Positions 1 to 8,588 of a stretch of 40,626 bases of DNA are shown here, piece by piece (the stretch's first letter is position 1; the number at the start of each line of letters is the position of its first letter). A program made the translations under genes and the position numbers. The stretch comes from Pseudoalteromonas denitrificans DSM 6059 (lineage in GTDB: Bacteria > Pseudomonadota > Gammaproteobacteria > Enterobacterales > Alteromonadaceae): positions 1 to 40,626 of the forward strand of contig NZ_FOLO01000033.1 in assembly GCF_900112265.1 (NCBI RefSeq), in the 5' to 3' direction. Below the pieces are notes generated by a model, which saw only the letters and a list, made by a program, of their open reading frames with translations, had not been told where the DNA came from and ran no database searches.

Positions 1-91
1 GTTTCAGTCTTGTAAAGTTTATGTCTAATAAAATGTATTAGCCTAAAGGCCAATCTACAGGTTATTAATTCATACAGGATGTTTTATATAA

Positions 92-121
92 AAAAACCAC
101 AGAGGGTTGGCTGTGGTTTTT
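92..121 (-). terminator. Hairpin terminator after the small peptide gene
   Basis: There is an 11-bp perfect inverted repeat, AAAAACCACAG / CTGTGGTTTTT, with an 8-base loop. It lies about 40 bases past the stop of the 52-residue minus-strand gene. T-runs on both sides let it work in either direction. Confidence 0.75.
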
Positions 122-161
122 GTTGGCAAGTTGGGTTGAGCCCTAAATTTAAATCTTTGCT

Positions 162-320
162 TTATTTATTAGATAACATATAAGTTGTTGCGATAGCAGC
201 TGCTGCGATTAATGTACCAAAGGCTACTGCAGAAGCCATTCCGTTTAATGCTAAACCTCCTATTACAAAAACGCCTAATACGCTTGTGCTGTAAAGCTCT
301 GATGAAGTTAAAGTATTCAT
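162..320 (-). CDS. Small hydrophobic peptide, 52 residues, unknown function
   Basis: I do not recognise a family. The frame begins with ATG at 320 behind an AAGGA ribosome binding site and ends with TAA at 162, followed by a clear terminator, so it looks like a complete one-gene unit. The product has a short polar start (MNTLTSSELY), then a nearly continuous hydrophobic, Gly/Ala-rich stretch with a VIGG at residues 19-22 and a run AAAAIA near residues 39-44, and ends in SNK. It could be a one- or two-helix membrane peptide. The double glycine also recalls class II bacteriocin leaders, but the usual LSxxEL spacing is absent and no exporter or immunity gene is nearby. Existence is fairly likely; function is unknown. 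Confidence 0.6.
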   Translation of the reverse strand: MNTLTSSELYSTSVLGVFVIGGLALNGMASAVAFGTLIAAAAIATTYMLSNK

Positions 321-501
321 GTATATATCCTTAAATATTCGGTTTAGCTATTTATGAGTTTGCAATGTTTTTTGCTTGGAATGAATAATAATGGAGTTTA
401 AATACTTTGTTTTAAGCTTTGTGTTTAATGGTGAATTTTAGTGATGTTTGGAGGAATATCGTGATAAGTGAATAAATCTATTTTTTGCTGGAGACTTGGT
501 A

Positions 502-534
502 TAAAAAGCCTGGTAATTAATATTTAGCCAGGCT
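502..534 (-). terminator. Terminator of the DUF2999-type gene
   Basis: Inverted repeat AGCCTGG / CCAGGCT at 507-513 and 528-534. On the minus strand it is followed by TTTTTAT. It lies 18 bases past the stop at 552. Confidence 0.75.
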
Positions 535-551
535 ATTAAATAAATTGAAGT

Positions 552-815
552 TTATTTATTTAAACCTTCTTTTAATTTTTCTTTGGCTTGTTCAACTTTA
601 GAAAAATCAAAACCGAGTTCTTCTACAGCTTCTTTTATGACATTTGGATTAGTCATTACTAAACCCATAATTTGTTGTAATTTTTCAGGAGGGATCCCCA
701 TTGTTTGGATCATACTCATAGCCATCATTGGGTTTTCGGTTAGTGCTTGAAACAATTCTTTTGTTTTTTCTTGCGTTATATTTAATTCTTTTAATATTTG
801 GATAATAGGGTTCAT
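552..815 (-). CDS. DUF2999 family protein
   Basis: This is an 87-residue, soluble, helical protein with no signal peptide or membrane segment. The sequence starts MNPIIQILKELNITQE and contains IPPEKLQQIMGLVMTNP followed by KEAVEELGFDFSKVEQAK. From memory this matches the small DUF2999 proteins of marine gammaproteobacteria (Vibrio, Shewanella), whose function is unknown. It stands alone, with its own terminator downstream. The family call rests on recall of conserved phrases, not on a search. Confidence 0.7.
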   Translation of the reverse strand: MNPIIQILKELNITQEKTKELFQALTENPMMAMSMIQTMGIPPEKLQQIMGLVMTNPNVIKEAVEELGFDFSKVEQAKEKLKEGLNK

Positions 816-870
816 TTTTGTGCCTTATGCAGTCGACGGAACTTTTTAGTGTAAATTTTACTGTAAAAGA

Positions 871-913
871 TCATTAGGATTAATATAAATTTTAGCAGTA
901 TTTATCCTAATGA
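871..913 (-). terminator. Inverted repeat after the GGDEF-EAL gene
   Basis: TCATTAGGAT (871-880) pairs with ATCCTAATGA (904-913) around a 23-base loop, just past the stop at 936. There is no strong T-run, so it may be a weak or Rho-assisted terminator. Confidence 0.4.
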
Positions 914-935
914 ATTGATTTATATTTTTCCAGGG

Positions 936-3173
936 TTAAAGGTTTACTAAGCTGAGTTTAGATTTACCGACACCTTTTTGCTTTTCCAAGAAGGTTTCAA
1001 ACTGTTCTGCAGAAAGAGGTTTAGAATAATGGTAACCTTGTAATATTTCACAATTTAACTCATTTAAAATATCAATTTGTTCTGAATATTCAACACCTTC
1101 AGCAACAACATCTAAATCTAGGTTATGGGCTATGGTTACAATTGAGTCAACCATATTTCGACCTCGTTTTGAGCCTATATCATCAATGAAAGCTTTGTCT
1201 ATTTTAAGAGTGTTAAGTGGAAATTCTTTTAATAGTGCAAGTGATGAATAACCTGTGCCAAAATCATCCATGGCTAAGTGTATCCCCCGGGCACTAAGCG
1301 CTTTCATTATGTTAATGGCATCTTTAGGGTCATCCATTACAGTGCCCTCGGTGATTTCCAATTCTAAAAAATAAGAGGGTAAATTGTGTTTTTGTAAAAT
1401 TTTATCAATTCTATGAGTTAAATCTGGTAGTGAAAATTGTTTAGCCGATAAATTTACAGCTACACGGCCATCAAATAAACCTTTATCTAGCCATTTTTTA
1501 ACATCCCTACAGGCTTTATCAAGTACAACTTCACCTATTTCTATGATTTGGCCTGTCTCTTCAGCAATTGGAATAAACTGAACTGGGCTTATTAAACCTT
1601 TTTTGGGGGTGATAAAGCGTACTAAAGCTTCCATTCCCATGAGTTCGCCTGTTTTAAGGTTCATTTTGGGTTGATAAAAAACACAAAATTGATCTTCTTT
1701 AAGACCATACCGCATTAAGTTTTCAATTTGTAAACGTTTTACTGCTTGCTTGTTCATCGTATCATTGAAAAACAAGTAACGATTACCTTGCTCTTTTGCA
1801 TGATACATCGCCGTATCAGCATTTTTTAATAATACTTCAGGGCTATTGCCATCTTCAGGAAATAAAACAATACCTGTACTGGAGGTGATCACTAACTCAT
1901 GACCTGCCATATGGAGGGGTTTAACTATTTCGGCTAAAAACTCTTTTGCTGTGCGTGTTATTGTGTGAATATCGTTGGTATTGGTCATGACTAAACCAAA
2001 TTCATCGCCCCCTAAGCGATAAATGCTATCTTGCTGACGCGTAATTTTGCTTAATCTATTTGCCAAGCGACATAACAACATATCTCCAAGTTGATGTCCC
2101 AGAGAATCATTAATTTTTTTAAAGTTATCTAAGTCAAATACTAACAGTGCAAGGTGAGTTCGTTGATCGACTAATTTTTTAAGATTATTAAAAAAAGCAT
2201 TTCTATTAGGTAAACCTGTTAGTCTGTCACGATTTGATAATTTTTGAAGTTCGAATTCTGCTTGTTTTCGTTCACTAATATCAGAGTAAAGCACAATAAA
2301 ATTAGTTACTTGCCCAGATTTGTTTTTTACAATATCAATAGACATATCGATTGGTATTAAGGTGTTTTTCTGGTTTGGTAATTTAAGTTCTTGTTGCCAG
2401 TGGCCTTTATCTGCAAGTAATTTTTTAAGCTTCTCAATATAAGTATCTTTATAACCATGTAATGAAAAACGTTTGCCAATATATTTTGATTTTGTACCAC
2501 CGAAGGTTTTTAAAAAGCTCGGGTTGATTTCAACAAAATTAAAAGACTTGTCATATATAGCAATAGGATCTGATAAGTTTTCAATACATTTGGCAAATAA
2601 ATTTAGATGTTCTTCAGTCGATTTTATTCGGCTAATATCTTTAATTGTGCCAGTCATTCTTTTTGGTTTTAAATTAGGCGTATGCTCAATGACTTTTCCA
2701 CGATCTAAAACCCAGCGCCATTGGTTTAAATTATCTTTTGTTCTATAACTTGCCTCAAAAAATGCGGTATGACCAGAGAAATGCTGTTTTAATAATAAAT
2801 CAACTTTGGGTAAGTCTTTAGGATGGATATGCTTTCTGTTTGGAGGTGTCGTGACGTTTGCATCCTGCTCAATAAATTGACCATCGTTCATTCTGATCAT
2901 TTCACCGGTTGCAATATTCCAATCCCATAAGGTATCACCACTGCCAACTAAACTGCTTTTTAGTCGCTCTTCAGAGCGTTTTAATTCTTTTTTTGATTTT
3001 TTTAATTTATAAATACCTAATAATGCAATTGGCAATAATACTGCCATAAAGAGTATTGGGATTGCAGCCGCAGACTCAGCATAATTTGCTTCGTGGCCGA
3101 CGACTGAATAAGAAGAAAATAAGAATATAAGCTGCAAGCTTAATTTTAAAATTTTATTTGTTTTTGTTAACAT
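936..3173 (-). CDS. Membrane PAS-PAS-GGDEF-EAL cyclic-di-GMP protein
   Basis: This 745-residue sensor probably both makes and breaks cyclic-di-GMP. The N-terminus has two hydrophobic segments (about 8-26 and 37-56) with a short periplasmic stretch between them. Two PAS domains follow (about 70-185 and 190-305; each ends in a PAC-like DIS or DISERK motif). The diguanylate cyclase domain (about 311-475) has RLTGLPNR, an intact GGDEF at 388-392 and an RQQD inhibitory I-site at 379-382. The EAL domain (about 485-735) keeps EAL at 515-517, DDFGTGYSS from 636 and AEGVE at 691-695. No key residue is obviously missing, so both activities are plausible. It lies 97 bases downstream of the M16 protease gene on the same strand; co-transcription is possible but unproven. 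The ligand is unknown. Confidence 0.92.
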   Translation of the reverse strand: MLTKTNKILKLSLQLIFLFSSYSVVGHEANYAESAAAIPILFMAVLLPIALLGIYKLKKSKKELKRSEERLKSSLVGSGDTLWDWNIATGEMIRMNDGQFIEQDANVTTPPNRKHIHPKDLPKVDLLLKQHFSGHTAFFEASYRTKDNLNQWRWVLDRGKVIEHTPNLKPKRMTGTIKDISRIKSTEEHLNLFAKCIENLSDPIAIYDKSFNFVEINPSFLKTFGGTKSKYIGKRFSLHGYKDTYIEKLKKLLADKGHWQQELKLPNQKNTLIPIDMSIDIVKNKSGQVTNFIVLYSDISERKQAEFELQKLSNRDRLTGLPNRNAFFNNLKKLVDQRTHLALLVFDLDNFKKINDSLGHQLGDMLLCRLANRLSKITRQQDSIYRLGGDEFGLVMTNTNDIHTITRTAKEFLAEIVKPLHMAGHELVITSSTGIVLFPEDGNSPEVLLKNADTAMYHAKEQGNRYLFFNDTMNKQAVKRLQIENLMRYGLKEDQFCVFYQPKMNLKTGELMGMEALVRFITPKKGLISPVQFIPIAEETGQIIEIGEVVLDKACRDVKKWLDKGLFDGRVAVNLSAKQFSLPDLTHRIDKILQKHNLPSYFLELEITEGTVMDDPKDAINIMKALSARGIHLAMDDFGTGYSSLALLKEFPLNTLKIDKAFIDDIGSKRGRNMVDSIVTIAHNLDLDVVAEGVEYSEQIDILNELNCEILQGYHYSKPLSAEQFETFLEKQKGVGKSKLSLVNL

Positions 3174-3270
3174 AATTTATAATTGAGAAGCATTACACTG
3201 ACTTTTTACTTATAGCGAGCCAGACTAAAGCAATGAAAGAGCAGTGTCAAAGAGTTCTATTACTTTACAC

Positions 3271-5991
3271 TTATGGGTTTATATCACTTGTATATTCTAC
3301 TCTTGCTCTTGTATCTGAAAATGTCTCTTTTGCATATTCAAACATCTGTTGTTGTGTGAGTGCATTGAGTGCTTCAATTAAGCGCTTTTGCATTGAAAAA
3401 TGTGTATCTTGATTTTCTAAACATAACCAATAACGTAAAGACCGTAACCTTAAGTTTTTATCTTTTTCTTGAACTTGTGTTAATAACCCTTGTTTGGCTT
3501 TGTGCCATGTATTTTCAGGCATTTGTTTGATAGTTTGCGCATATTCTTGCGTAAATTGATGGCTATGATGTAGTAATGATTGTGCATCAACTTCAGGTGA
3601 TTGGATGTAAAATGCGATGCCGGCTCTGCCGTTAAGCGGGGCGTAACCTGTACCTACTAAATAACCGAGTTGTTTATCTGTTCTTAAATGTTGAAAGTAA
3701 TCTTGTGAAATCAAATGGTTCAAGCACATCACTTTAATTTTTTCATCGACTGAGTCTGATAAAGCTTGGTAATAAACCACCATGGCGTGATCTGAGTGTC
3801 CTAGGCTTTCAACTTGTAGCATAGGTTCATGCATAATATTCATCGGGCGAATTAAGTCTTCAATCATAGTAAATGCGCTAATATGTTTATCTATTTCATT
3901 ATAAAACTTTATAGCGTCACTTTTATGCCAATTACCATGTAATAAAGCTTGAATATGGATTTGTTGAAAAAGTTGTTGGGTGAATGCTTCAAATTGTTGA
4001 AAAGAGACTTGCTCTAAAGCTTTTGATAAGTCTTCAGGAGTCGGGTTCCAAGGTAATAATTTTGCACTTAATAGGCTAAAAAGCTGGCTTACGGGTTTAT
4101 TATGATTACCTGAATTCCAATGTCTGCATAGTTGTTTTTTGTATTCTTCAAAACGTTGTTGTTTAAATTTACTATTAAATAACTGATGCATTAAACCTTT
4201 TACAAGGTCTAATTGGTTAGTAGAAATGCCTGATGTATGTAATGTTAAACCCCCTTGATGAATTGACAATTGATAACTTAGACCTGCTAATTCTGCGGGA
4301 TAAAACTCTTGTGCGACATTATCCATGAATAAATCACTGAATAATCGTGTTAATGCCATATTAGTGATGCTTTTAACTGTAAAATAAGAATCTAATGCCA
4401 GATAAAAATGACCTTTAATGATCCTAAACTCTTGCTCTTGCTGAAACCAAAAATCGATACCTGATTTAGAGATTAATCTTTGAGGGATATTGTTTGATGT
4501 TTCAACGACTAATAAATGCGGTTTTTTTGTCAAATACGGATTCGGTAGAGGTAATGCCATTTCAGATAATGGTGTTTTGATTTCTGCAAGTTTACTTAGC
4601 CACGACTTTGAAAGAGAGTCGCATTTGTAAGGTGTATGATACCAGGCGGCTTGTTTTTCAGTTTGAACATCAGGATGAATAAACACTAATCGCATGTTGC
4701 TTGGATTTAACCAGTTTAGTATTTCTAGCCATTGTGATTCATTAAAACCATGCATAATGTAATCACCTTGTACATAATCTTCAACAGGGTAGTGTTGCAT
4801 ATTAATGCTTAAACCATTTACAAAGTCGATAACTTTCGATTTTTCCTGATTATCAAAAGCCATTTTAAGTAACGATTTTTTATCATTATATAAGGGAATA
4901 AACTGGTTTAAATCGTGTTTTAGCAATGGTAGAAAAGTAAATATGGTTTCTACAATATCCTCATAATGCGCTATGCCTTCATCAGTTAAGGATATGCTAA
5001 TGTTAAAATCTTTAAAGTTACTGCCGTTTATTCCTCCGCCAGCTGTTAAGCTATTGAGCCAACCTTTATCTTTTAAAATTGAATATAAAGAGCCTTTACC
5101 TTCATAACCTAATATATGTGCCATAAAACTAACCGTTTTATGTTGATAAAAAGCATCAATATTGGGCATAGCAAAACTAATGATGATTTTTTGCATATGT
5201 TTATGTGGTGCAATATAGATGATTTTTTTTAGATGTTCAGCTTTGTATAAGGGCTCTGAAATTTCGGGTTTAATATTTGGAGCATTGTTAATGTCATTAA
5301 ATAGACTTTCAACCCAGGTTTTTTGTTGCGCAATTGTCTCAGAGCTGCAAATAACCAAAGTCATTCTTAATGCGATGTAATGCTCATTAAAAAATGCTTT
5401 AATTTCTTTACTAATACAGGTATCCCTATCTGCGAGTGTATCTGCATTACCAACAGAAAATTTTGCAAAAGGATGTTTAGGGTTGGAAGTTTCTTTATGC
5501 GCCTGATATATACGTCGACTGTCATCTTTGAGTTTGAGTTTAAATTCAGCGTCTATTGCGTTTCTTTCTTTTGTCGTTGCTTCTGAATGCAATAAGGGGT
5601 TAATAAAAAAACGGCTAAATTGTTTTAATGCTGATTCAAAATGATGATTATCGATATCAAAAAAATAACTCGAGTGTTCGGTTCCAGTCCAAGCATTGCT
5701 ACTGCCACCGTGCTGACTGGTAAATTTAGAAAAAGCGCCAGGTTCTGGGTAAAGATCTGTGCCTAAAAAAAGCATATGTTCTAAAAAATGGGCTAAACCT
5801 TGCCGATCTTGGGGGTCGTCAAAATGCCCTGCATTGACAGTTAATGCTGCAGCTGATTTTTCTGTTTCGATATCTTGAACAAGTAGTACTTTTAAACCAT
5901 TGTTTAGTGTTAGACTTTGGTAAGTTCTGCTATCATTATTGCTAATTTTTATGGTTTGGCTCAAAAGATGGCTCCAAATTAGAATTGACAT
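3271..5991 (-). CDS. M16 family zinc metalloprotease, pitrilysin/insulinase type
   Basis: This 906-residue protein belongs to the large, four-domain M16A family that degrades peptides. The inverted zinc motif HFLEH is at residues 68-72, and the third zinc ligand is E149 in ERNAIDAEF, 77 residues after H72 as in pitrilysin. The C-terminal half keeps the DKQLGYLVGTGY region typical of M16A proteins. No convincing signal peptide is visible, so it may be cytosolic. The ATG at 5991 has a poorly spaced AAGGG. A TTG at 5964, preceded by GGAG seven bases upstream, would start the protein at SQTIKI and may be the true start. The upstream region (5992-6219) is shared with divergent sixA. Confidence 0.9.
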   Translation of the reverse strand: MSILIWSHLLSQTIKISNNDSRTYQSLTLNNGLKVLLVQDIETEKSAAALTVNAGHFDDPQDRQGLAHFLEHMLFLGTDLYPEPGAFSKFTSQHGGSSNAWTGTEHSSYFFDIDNHHFESALKQFSRFFINPLLHSEATTKERNAIDAEFKLKLKDDSRRIYQAHKETSNPKHPFAKFSVGNADTLADRDTCISKEIKAFFNEHYIALRMTLVICSSETIAQQKTWVESLFNDINNAPNIKPEISEPLYKAEHLKKIIYIAPHKHMQKIIISFAMPNIDAFYQHKTVSFMAHILGYEGKGSLYSILKDKGWLNSLTAGGGINGSNFKDFNISISLTDEGIAHYEDIVETIFTFLPLLKHDLNQFIPLYNDKKSLLKMAFDNQEKSKVIDFVNGLSINMQHYPVEDYVQGDYIMHGFNESQWLEILNWLNPSNMRLVFIHPDVQTEKQAAWYHTPYKCDSLSKSWLSKLAEIKTPLSEMALPLPNPYLTKKPHLLVVETSNNIPQRLISKSGIDFWFQQEQEFRIIKGHFYLALDSYFTVKSITNMALTRLFSDLFMDNVAQEFYPAELAGLSYQLSIHQGGLTLHTSGISTNQLDLVKGLMHQLFNSKFKQQRFEEYKKQLCRHWNSGNHNKPVSQLFSLLSAKLLPWNPTPEDLSKALEQVSFQQFEAFTQQLFQQIHIQALLHGNWHKSDAIKFYNEIDKHISAFTMIEDLIRPMNIMHEPMLQVESLGHSDHAMVVYYQALSDSVDEKIKVMCLNHLISQDYFQHLRTDKQLGYLVGTGYAPLNGRAGIAFYIQSPEVDAQSLLHHSHQFTQEYAQTIKQMPENTWHKAKQGLLTQVQEKDKNLRLRSLRYWLCLENQDTHFSMQKRLIEALNALTQQQMFEYAKETFSDTRARVEYTSDINP

Positions 5992-6025
5992 ACCCTTGGG
6001 TATTTAGGAGCTTTTTGCTGACAGC

Positions 6026-6052
6026 TTCAAACTGTGTTTCGATAAGTTTGAA
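6026..6052. promoter_or_regulatory. Inverted repeat between the M16 gene and sixA
   Basis: TTCAAACT (6026-6033) and AGTTTGAA (6045-6052) form a perfect 8-bp inverted repeat with an 11-base spacer in the divergent intergenic region. The left half also reads CAAAC-TGT-GTTTC, which resembles a PsrA-type operator. The regulator is a guess. Confidence 0.25.
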
Positions 6053-6219
6053 CATTAAAAGCACTAAGTTATGCGTTAAATTATTTTTAGATATAACGGC
6101 TATGTTTTTCTTTCATATATAAAAGTGTGACAGACCTTAAATAATATAGCTGAAACTAACGGCTTCTGGCTATTCTTTTTATTTTAAAGTTTTTAGTAGT
6201 TAATAGTGAATACATACAA

Positions 6220-6693
6220 ATGAAAAAAATTTACATAATGCGTCATGGTCAAGCAACAGCAATGTGTGCAAATGATGCCAGTCGAAACCTCACAAACGAC
6301 GGCATTGCAGAAGTAACTAAAATCAGTAGTTGGTTAGCGAATAGAGTTTCAATTGACGCTGTATTGGTAAGTCCATATATACGCGCTCAGCAAACATTAG
6401 ACTTAATGAGACACAATCAAACTAATATTCAATTTGAACAAATTTCAACAGATTTTTTACCTGAAGCGTCACCTGCTCAAACCTGTGATTTTTTGCAAGC
6501 TTTAATATCGCTCAACTCAGAATATAAAACTTGGTTAGTTGTGGCGCATATGCCTCTAGTGAGCTATTTGGTTGGGGAGTTTTGCCAAGGCAAAATGCCT
6601 ATTTTTAATACCGGCTCCATAGCGTGTATTGAATATGATGAATTAAACCTTTGTGGTGAACTTGTTTTTTTAAAGTCACCACAAAAAATTTAA
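6220..6693 (+). CDS. sixA: Phosphohistidine phosphatase SixA
   Basis: A 157-residue histidine phosphatase of the phosphoglycerate mutase-like fold. The catalytic RHG motif is at the N-terminus (IMRHGQA, H9), followed by the LVSPYIRAQQTL region and the second histidine in VVAHMPLVSYLV. In E. coli, SixA was reported to remove phosphate from the HPt domain of ArcB and later linked to the nitrogen-branch PTS protein NPr. arcB and arcA also lie in this window, about 20 kb away. The gene converges on smrB, with only a relic of the smrB 3' end and a hairpin between them. Upstream of the ATG there is no strong ribosome binding site. Confidence 0.93.
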   Translation: MKKIYIMRHGQATAMCANDASRNLTNDGIAEVTKISSWLANRVSIDAVLVSPYIRAQQTLDLMRHNQTNIQFEQISTDFLPEASPAQTCDFLQALISLNSEYKTWLVVAHMPLVSYLVGEFCQGKMPIFNTGSIACIEYDELNLCGELVFLKSPQKI

Positions 6694-6776
6694 CACTTTG
6701 GGTTTACTGAATGGTTAATCACAACAAACAAGGTACCTTTAGCACTAAACTCTAAAGGGTGTGTAAGGTGTATCAT
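6690..6776 (-). pseudogene. Decayed duplicate of the smrB 3' end
   Basis: The minus-strand frame reads MIHLTHPLEFSAKGTLFVV and ends VINHSVNPKC and stop. The true SmrB C-terminus (6850 onward) reads APLEFGGKGALLVVINQPANPKF. About 14 of 22 positions agree over this stretch, and the stop codons line up. At DNA level GGTTAATCACAAC is shared exactly (6713-6725 and the smrB end). A TAA just upstream of the ATG closes the frame. It is a fragment of an old tandem duplication and overlaps the sixA stop codon by four bases. Expression is unlikely. Confidence 0.75.
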
Positions 6777-6811
6777 TTATTGTGAATGAATCTATGGGTG
6801 TATTTAGTATT

Positions 6812-6830
6812 GCTCATTTTTGAAATGAGC
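6812..6830. terminator. Hairpin between convergent sixA and smrB
   Basis: GCTCATTT / AAATGAGC, a perfect 8-bp stem with a 3-base loop, is followed by AAGCATGCTTTT on the plus strand. It probably ends sixA transcription; the T-tail is short. Confidence 0.5.
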
Positions 6831-6849
6831 AAGCATGCTTTTAAGTTTA

Positions 6850-7470
6850 TCAAAATTTTGGATTTGCCGGTTGGTTAATCACAACTAACAAAGCGCCTTT
6901 ACCGCCGAATTCTAAAGGTGCCTGATGCATAGCCAAAATATCTGGGTGCTGTACTAAATAATGTGGGATCTTTTGTTTTAATACAAATTCGCCTATGCCA
7001 TGGACAATACAAGCACAACGATAATGTTGCCTTTTACATTCACTGATCAATGCGATAAGTTCTTTTTTTGCCTGTTCTTTATTGAGGCCATGTAGATCGA
7101 GTACCAATTCCGGATAAAAATCACCGCGTCTGAGCTGTTTTGCTAAATAGCTATCTTGACCTTCTTGAACATAACTAATAGTGCCATTATTCTCTAAGTT
7201 AGGGACGTATTCATCTGAAAAATAAAACTCGGCTAAACGTTTCTTTTTTTCTTCTTCTTCAAGTTTATGTTTTTTTTGTAAGGCATTTCGCTTAAAAACA
7301 ACTTTATCTTGTTGTAATTTATTGGTGCCACTAAACATATCTCTAAATAAATCAGAGTCATCGGGAGTTAATGTATTATCATTTGATTGCATCGCTTCTT
7401 TTTCTAAGGTTGCTTTTTCTTGCATCTTTTTAACGATAACTTTTTTAATTTGTTTCAATTCTTTTTTCAT
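6850..7470 (-). CDS. smrB: Endonuclease SmrB, ribosome rescue factor
   Basis: A 206-residue Smr-domain protein. In E. coli, SmrB cuts mRNA between collided ribosomes and so starts their rescue. The domain occupies roughly residues 110-200: LVLDLHGLNKEQAKKEL carries the DxH motif, then CACIVHGIGEFVLKQKIPHYL and the C-terminal EFGGKGALLVVI. The YFSDEY and KQLRRGDFYPEL phrases also match E. coli SmrB (YfcN). The N-terminus is lysine/glutamate-rich and about 20 residues longer than in E. coli, so M16 or M27 are alternative starts. The gene is divergent from prmB, the order also known in E. coli. A relic of its 3' end lies immediately downstream. Confidence 0.92.
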   Translation of the reverse strand: MKKELKQIKKVIVKKMQEKATLEKEAMQSNDNTLTPDDSDLFRDMFSGTNKLQQDKVVFKRNALQKKHKLEEEEKKKRLAEFYFSDEYVPNLENNGTISYVQEGQDSYLAKQLRRGDFYPELVLDLHGLNKEQAKKELIALISECKRQHYRCACIVHGIGEFVLKQKIPHYLVQHPDILAMHQAPLEFGGKGALLVVINQPANPKF

Positions 7471-7574
7471 GGGGCAAGTTTAATAAAAAATAGCTTAAAT
7501 CTCAAAAATAATATCAAGACAATATTCTTAACTATCGGATACAATAGGAGCAATTATGATTGGTTAGTAGAAAT

Positions 7575-8507
7575 ATGATGAATGATGCACAAATAACACA
7601 AGAAATACTTAACGAAGCAATTAATGAACTTGAAACGATAAATGATTGGTTACGTTTTAGTGCAAGTCAGTTTTCTGAAGCTGGATTATTTTTTGGTCAC
7701 GGTACTGATAATGCTTGGGATGAAGCGGTAAGTTTAATTTTACCTGCATTATTTTTACCTATGGATATGCCAAGAGATGTTATCTCTTCAAAATTAGTAA
7801 CCAGTGAAAAACAAAAATTAGCACAATTACTTGAAGCAAGAATTAATCAAAGAACGCCTGTACCTTATTTAACAAACCAAGCTTGGTTCGCAAAATTACC
7901 TTTCTATGTCGATGAACGTGTATTAATACCACGCTCTCCTTTTGCTGAGCTTATCCATAATCGTTTTTCCACTTGGCTTGAAGATGATAAACCTGTTTCA
8001 CGTATTTTAGATATGTGCACCGGCTCTGCATGTATTGCAATTGCACTTGCTAAAGAATTTACGAATTCGCAAGTAGATGCTGTTGATATTTCTTATGAAG
8101 CCTTAGAAGTGGCTGACTTTAATATCCATGAGCATTTAGTATCAGATCGTGTTTTTCCAATTCAATCTGATGTATTCAGTGGTGTGCCAGGACAAAAATA
8201 TGACCTGATTATCGCTAACCCTCCTTATGTTGATGCGGAAGATATGGCTGATTTACCTGATGAATTTCATCATGAACCTGAGCTAGGTTTAGCATCGGGC
8301 GATGATGGTTTAGACGTAACTCGCACTATTTTAGCTCAAGCAGCTGATCATTTGACCGATCACGGATTGTTATTTGTAGAAGTAGGCAATTCTATGGTAC
8401 ACATGGAAGCTATCTATCCGAACTTACCATTTACTTGGTTAGAATTTGAAAATGGCGGTATAGGTGTATTTGTATTAAGTAAAGAAGATTTAGTTAAGCA
8501 TATCTAA
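7575..8507 (+). CDS. prmB: Ribosomal protein uL3 glutamine N5-methyltransferase PrmB
   Basis: A class I SAM-dependent methyltransferase that methylates a glutamine of ribosomal protein L3. Visible features are FGHGTDNAWDEAV, VDERVLIPRSPFAEL, the SAM loop LDMCTGSACIAIALA, the catalytic NPPYVDAEDMADLP, and the C-terminal TWLEFENGGIGVF; all match E. coli PrmB. The start is uncertain. GGAG at 7547-7550 is best placed for ATG 7556, but that frame is only Met-Ile-Gly-stop. In the gene's frame a TTG lies at 7560 and ATGs at 7575 and 7578; the ATG gives about 310 residues, the usual family length. The gene sits 81 bases ahead of aroC, a conserved pair. Confidence 0.93.
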   Translation: MMNDAQITQEILNEAINELETINDWLRFSASQFSEAGLFFGHGTDNAWDEAVSLILPALFLPMDMPRDVISSKLVTSEKQKLAQLLEARINQRTPVPYLTNQAWFAKLPFYVDERVLIPRSPFAELIHNRFSTWLEDDKPVSRILDMCTGSACIAIALAKEFTNSQVDAVDISYEALEVADFNIHEHLVSDRVFPIQSDVFSGVPGQKYDLIIANPPYVDAEDMADLPDEFHHEPELGLASGDDGLDVTRTILAQAADHLTDHGLLFVEVGNSMVHMEAIYPNLPFTWLEFENGGIGVFVLSKEDLVKHI

Positions 8508-8588
8508 CAAATCATTTTAAAAAGAGTGTAGTTTTAATTAGCTACGCAATTCGATTATTGATAATTTTTATGGGAATGAGGAAAATCA

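Noticed and set aside
438..476. Strong GGAGG followed by GTG ATA AGT GAA TAA on the plus strand
   Set aside because: Only four codons; nothing downstream in frame. Probably chance in AT-rich DNA.
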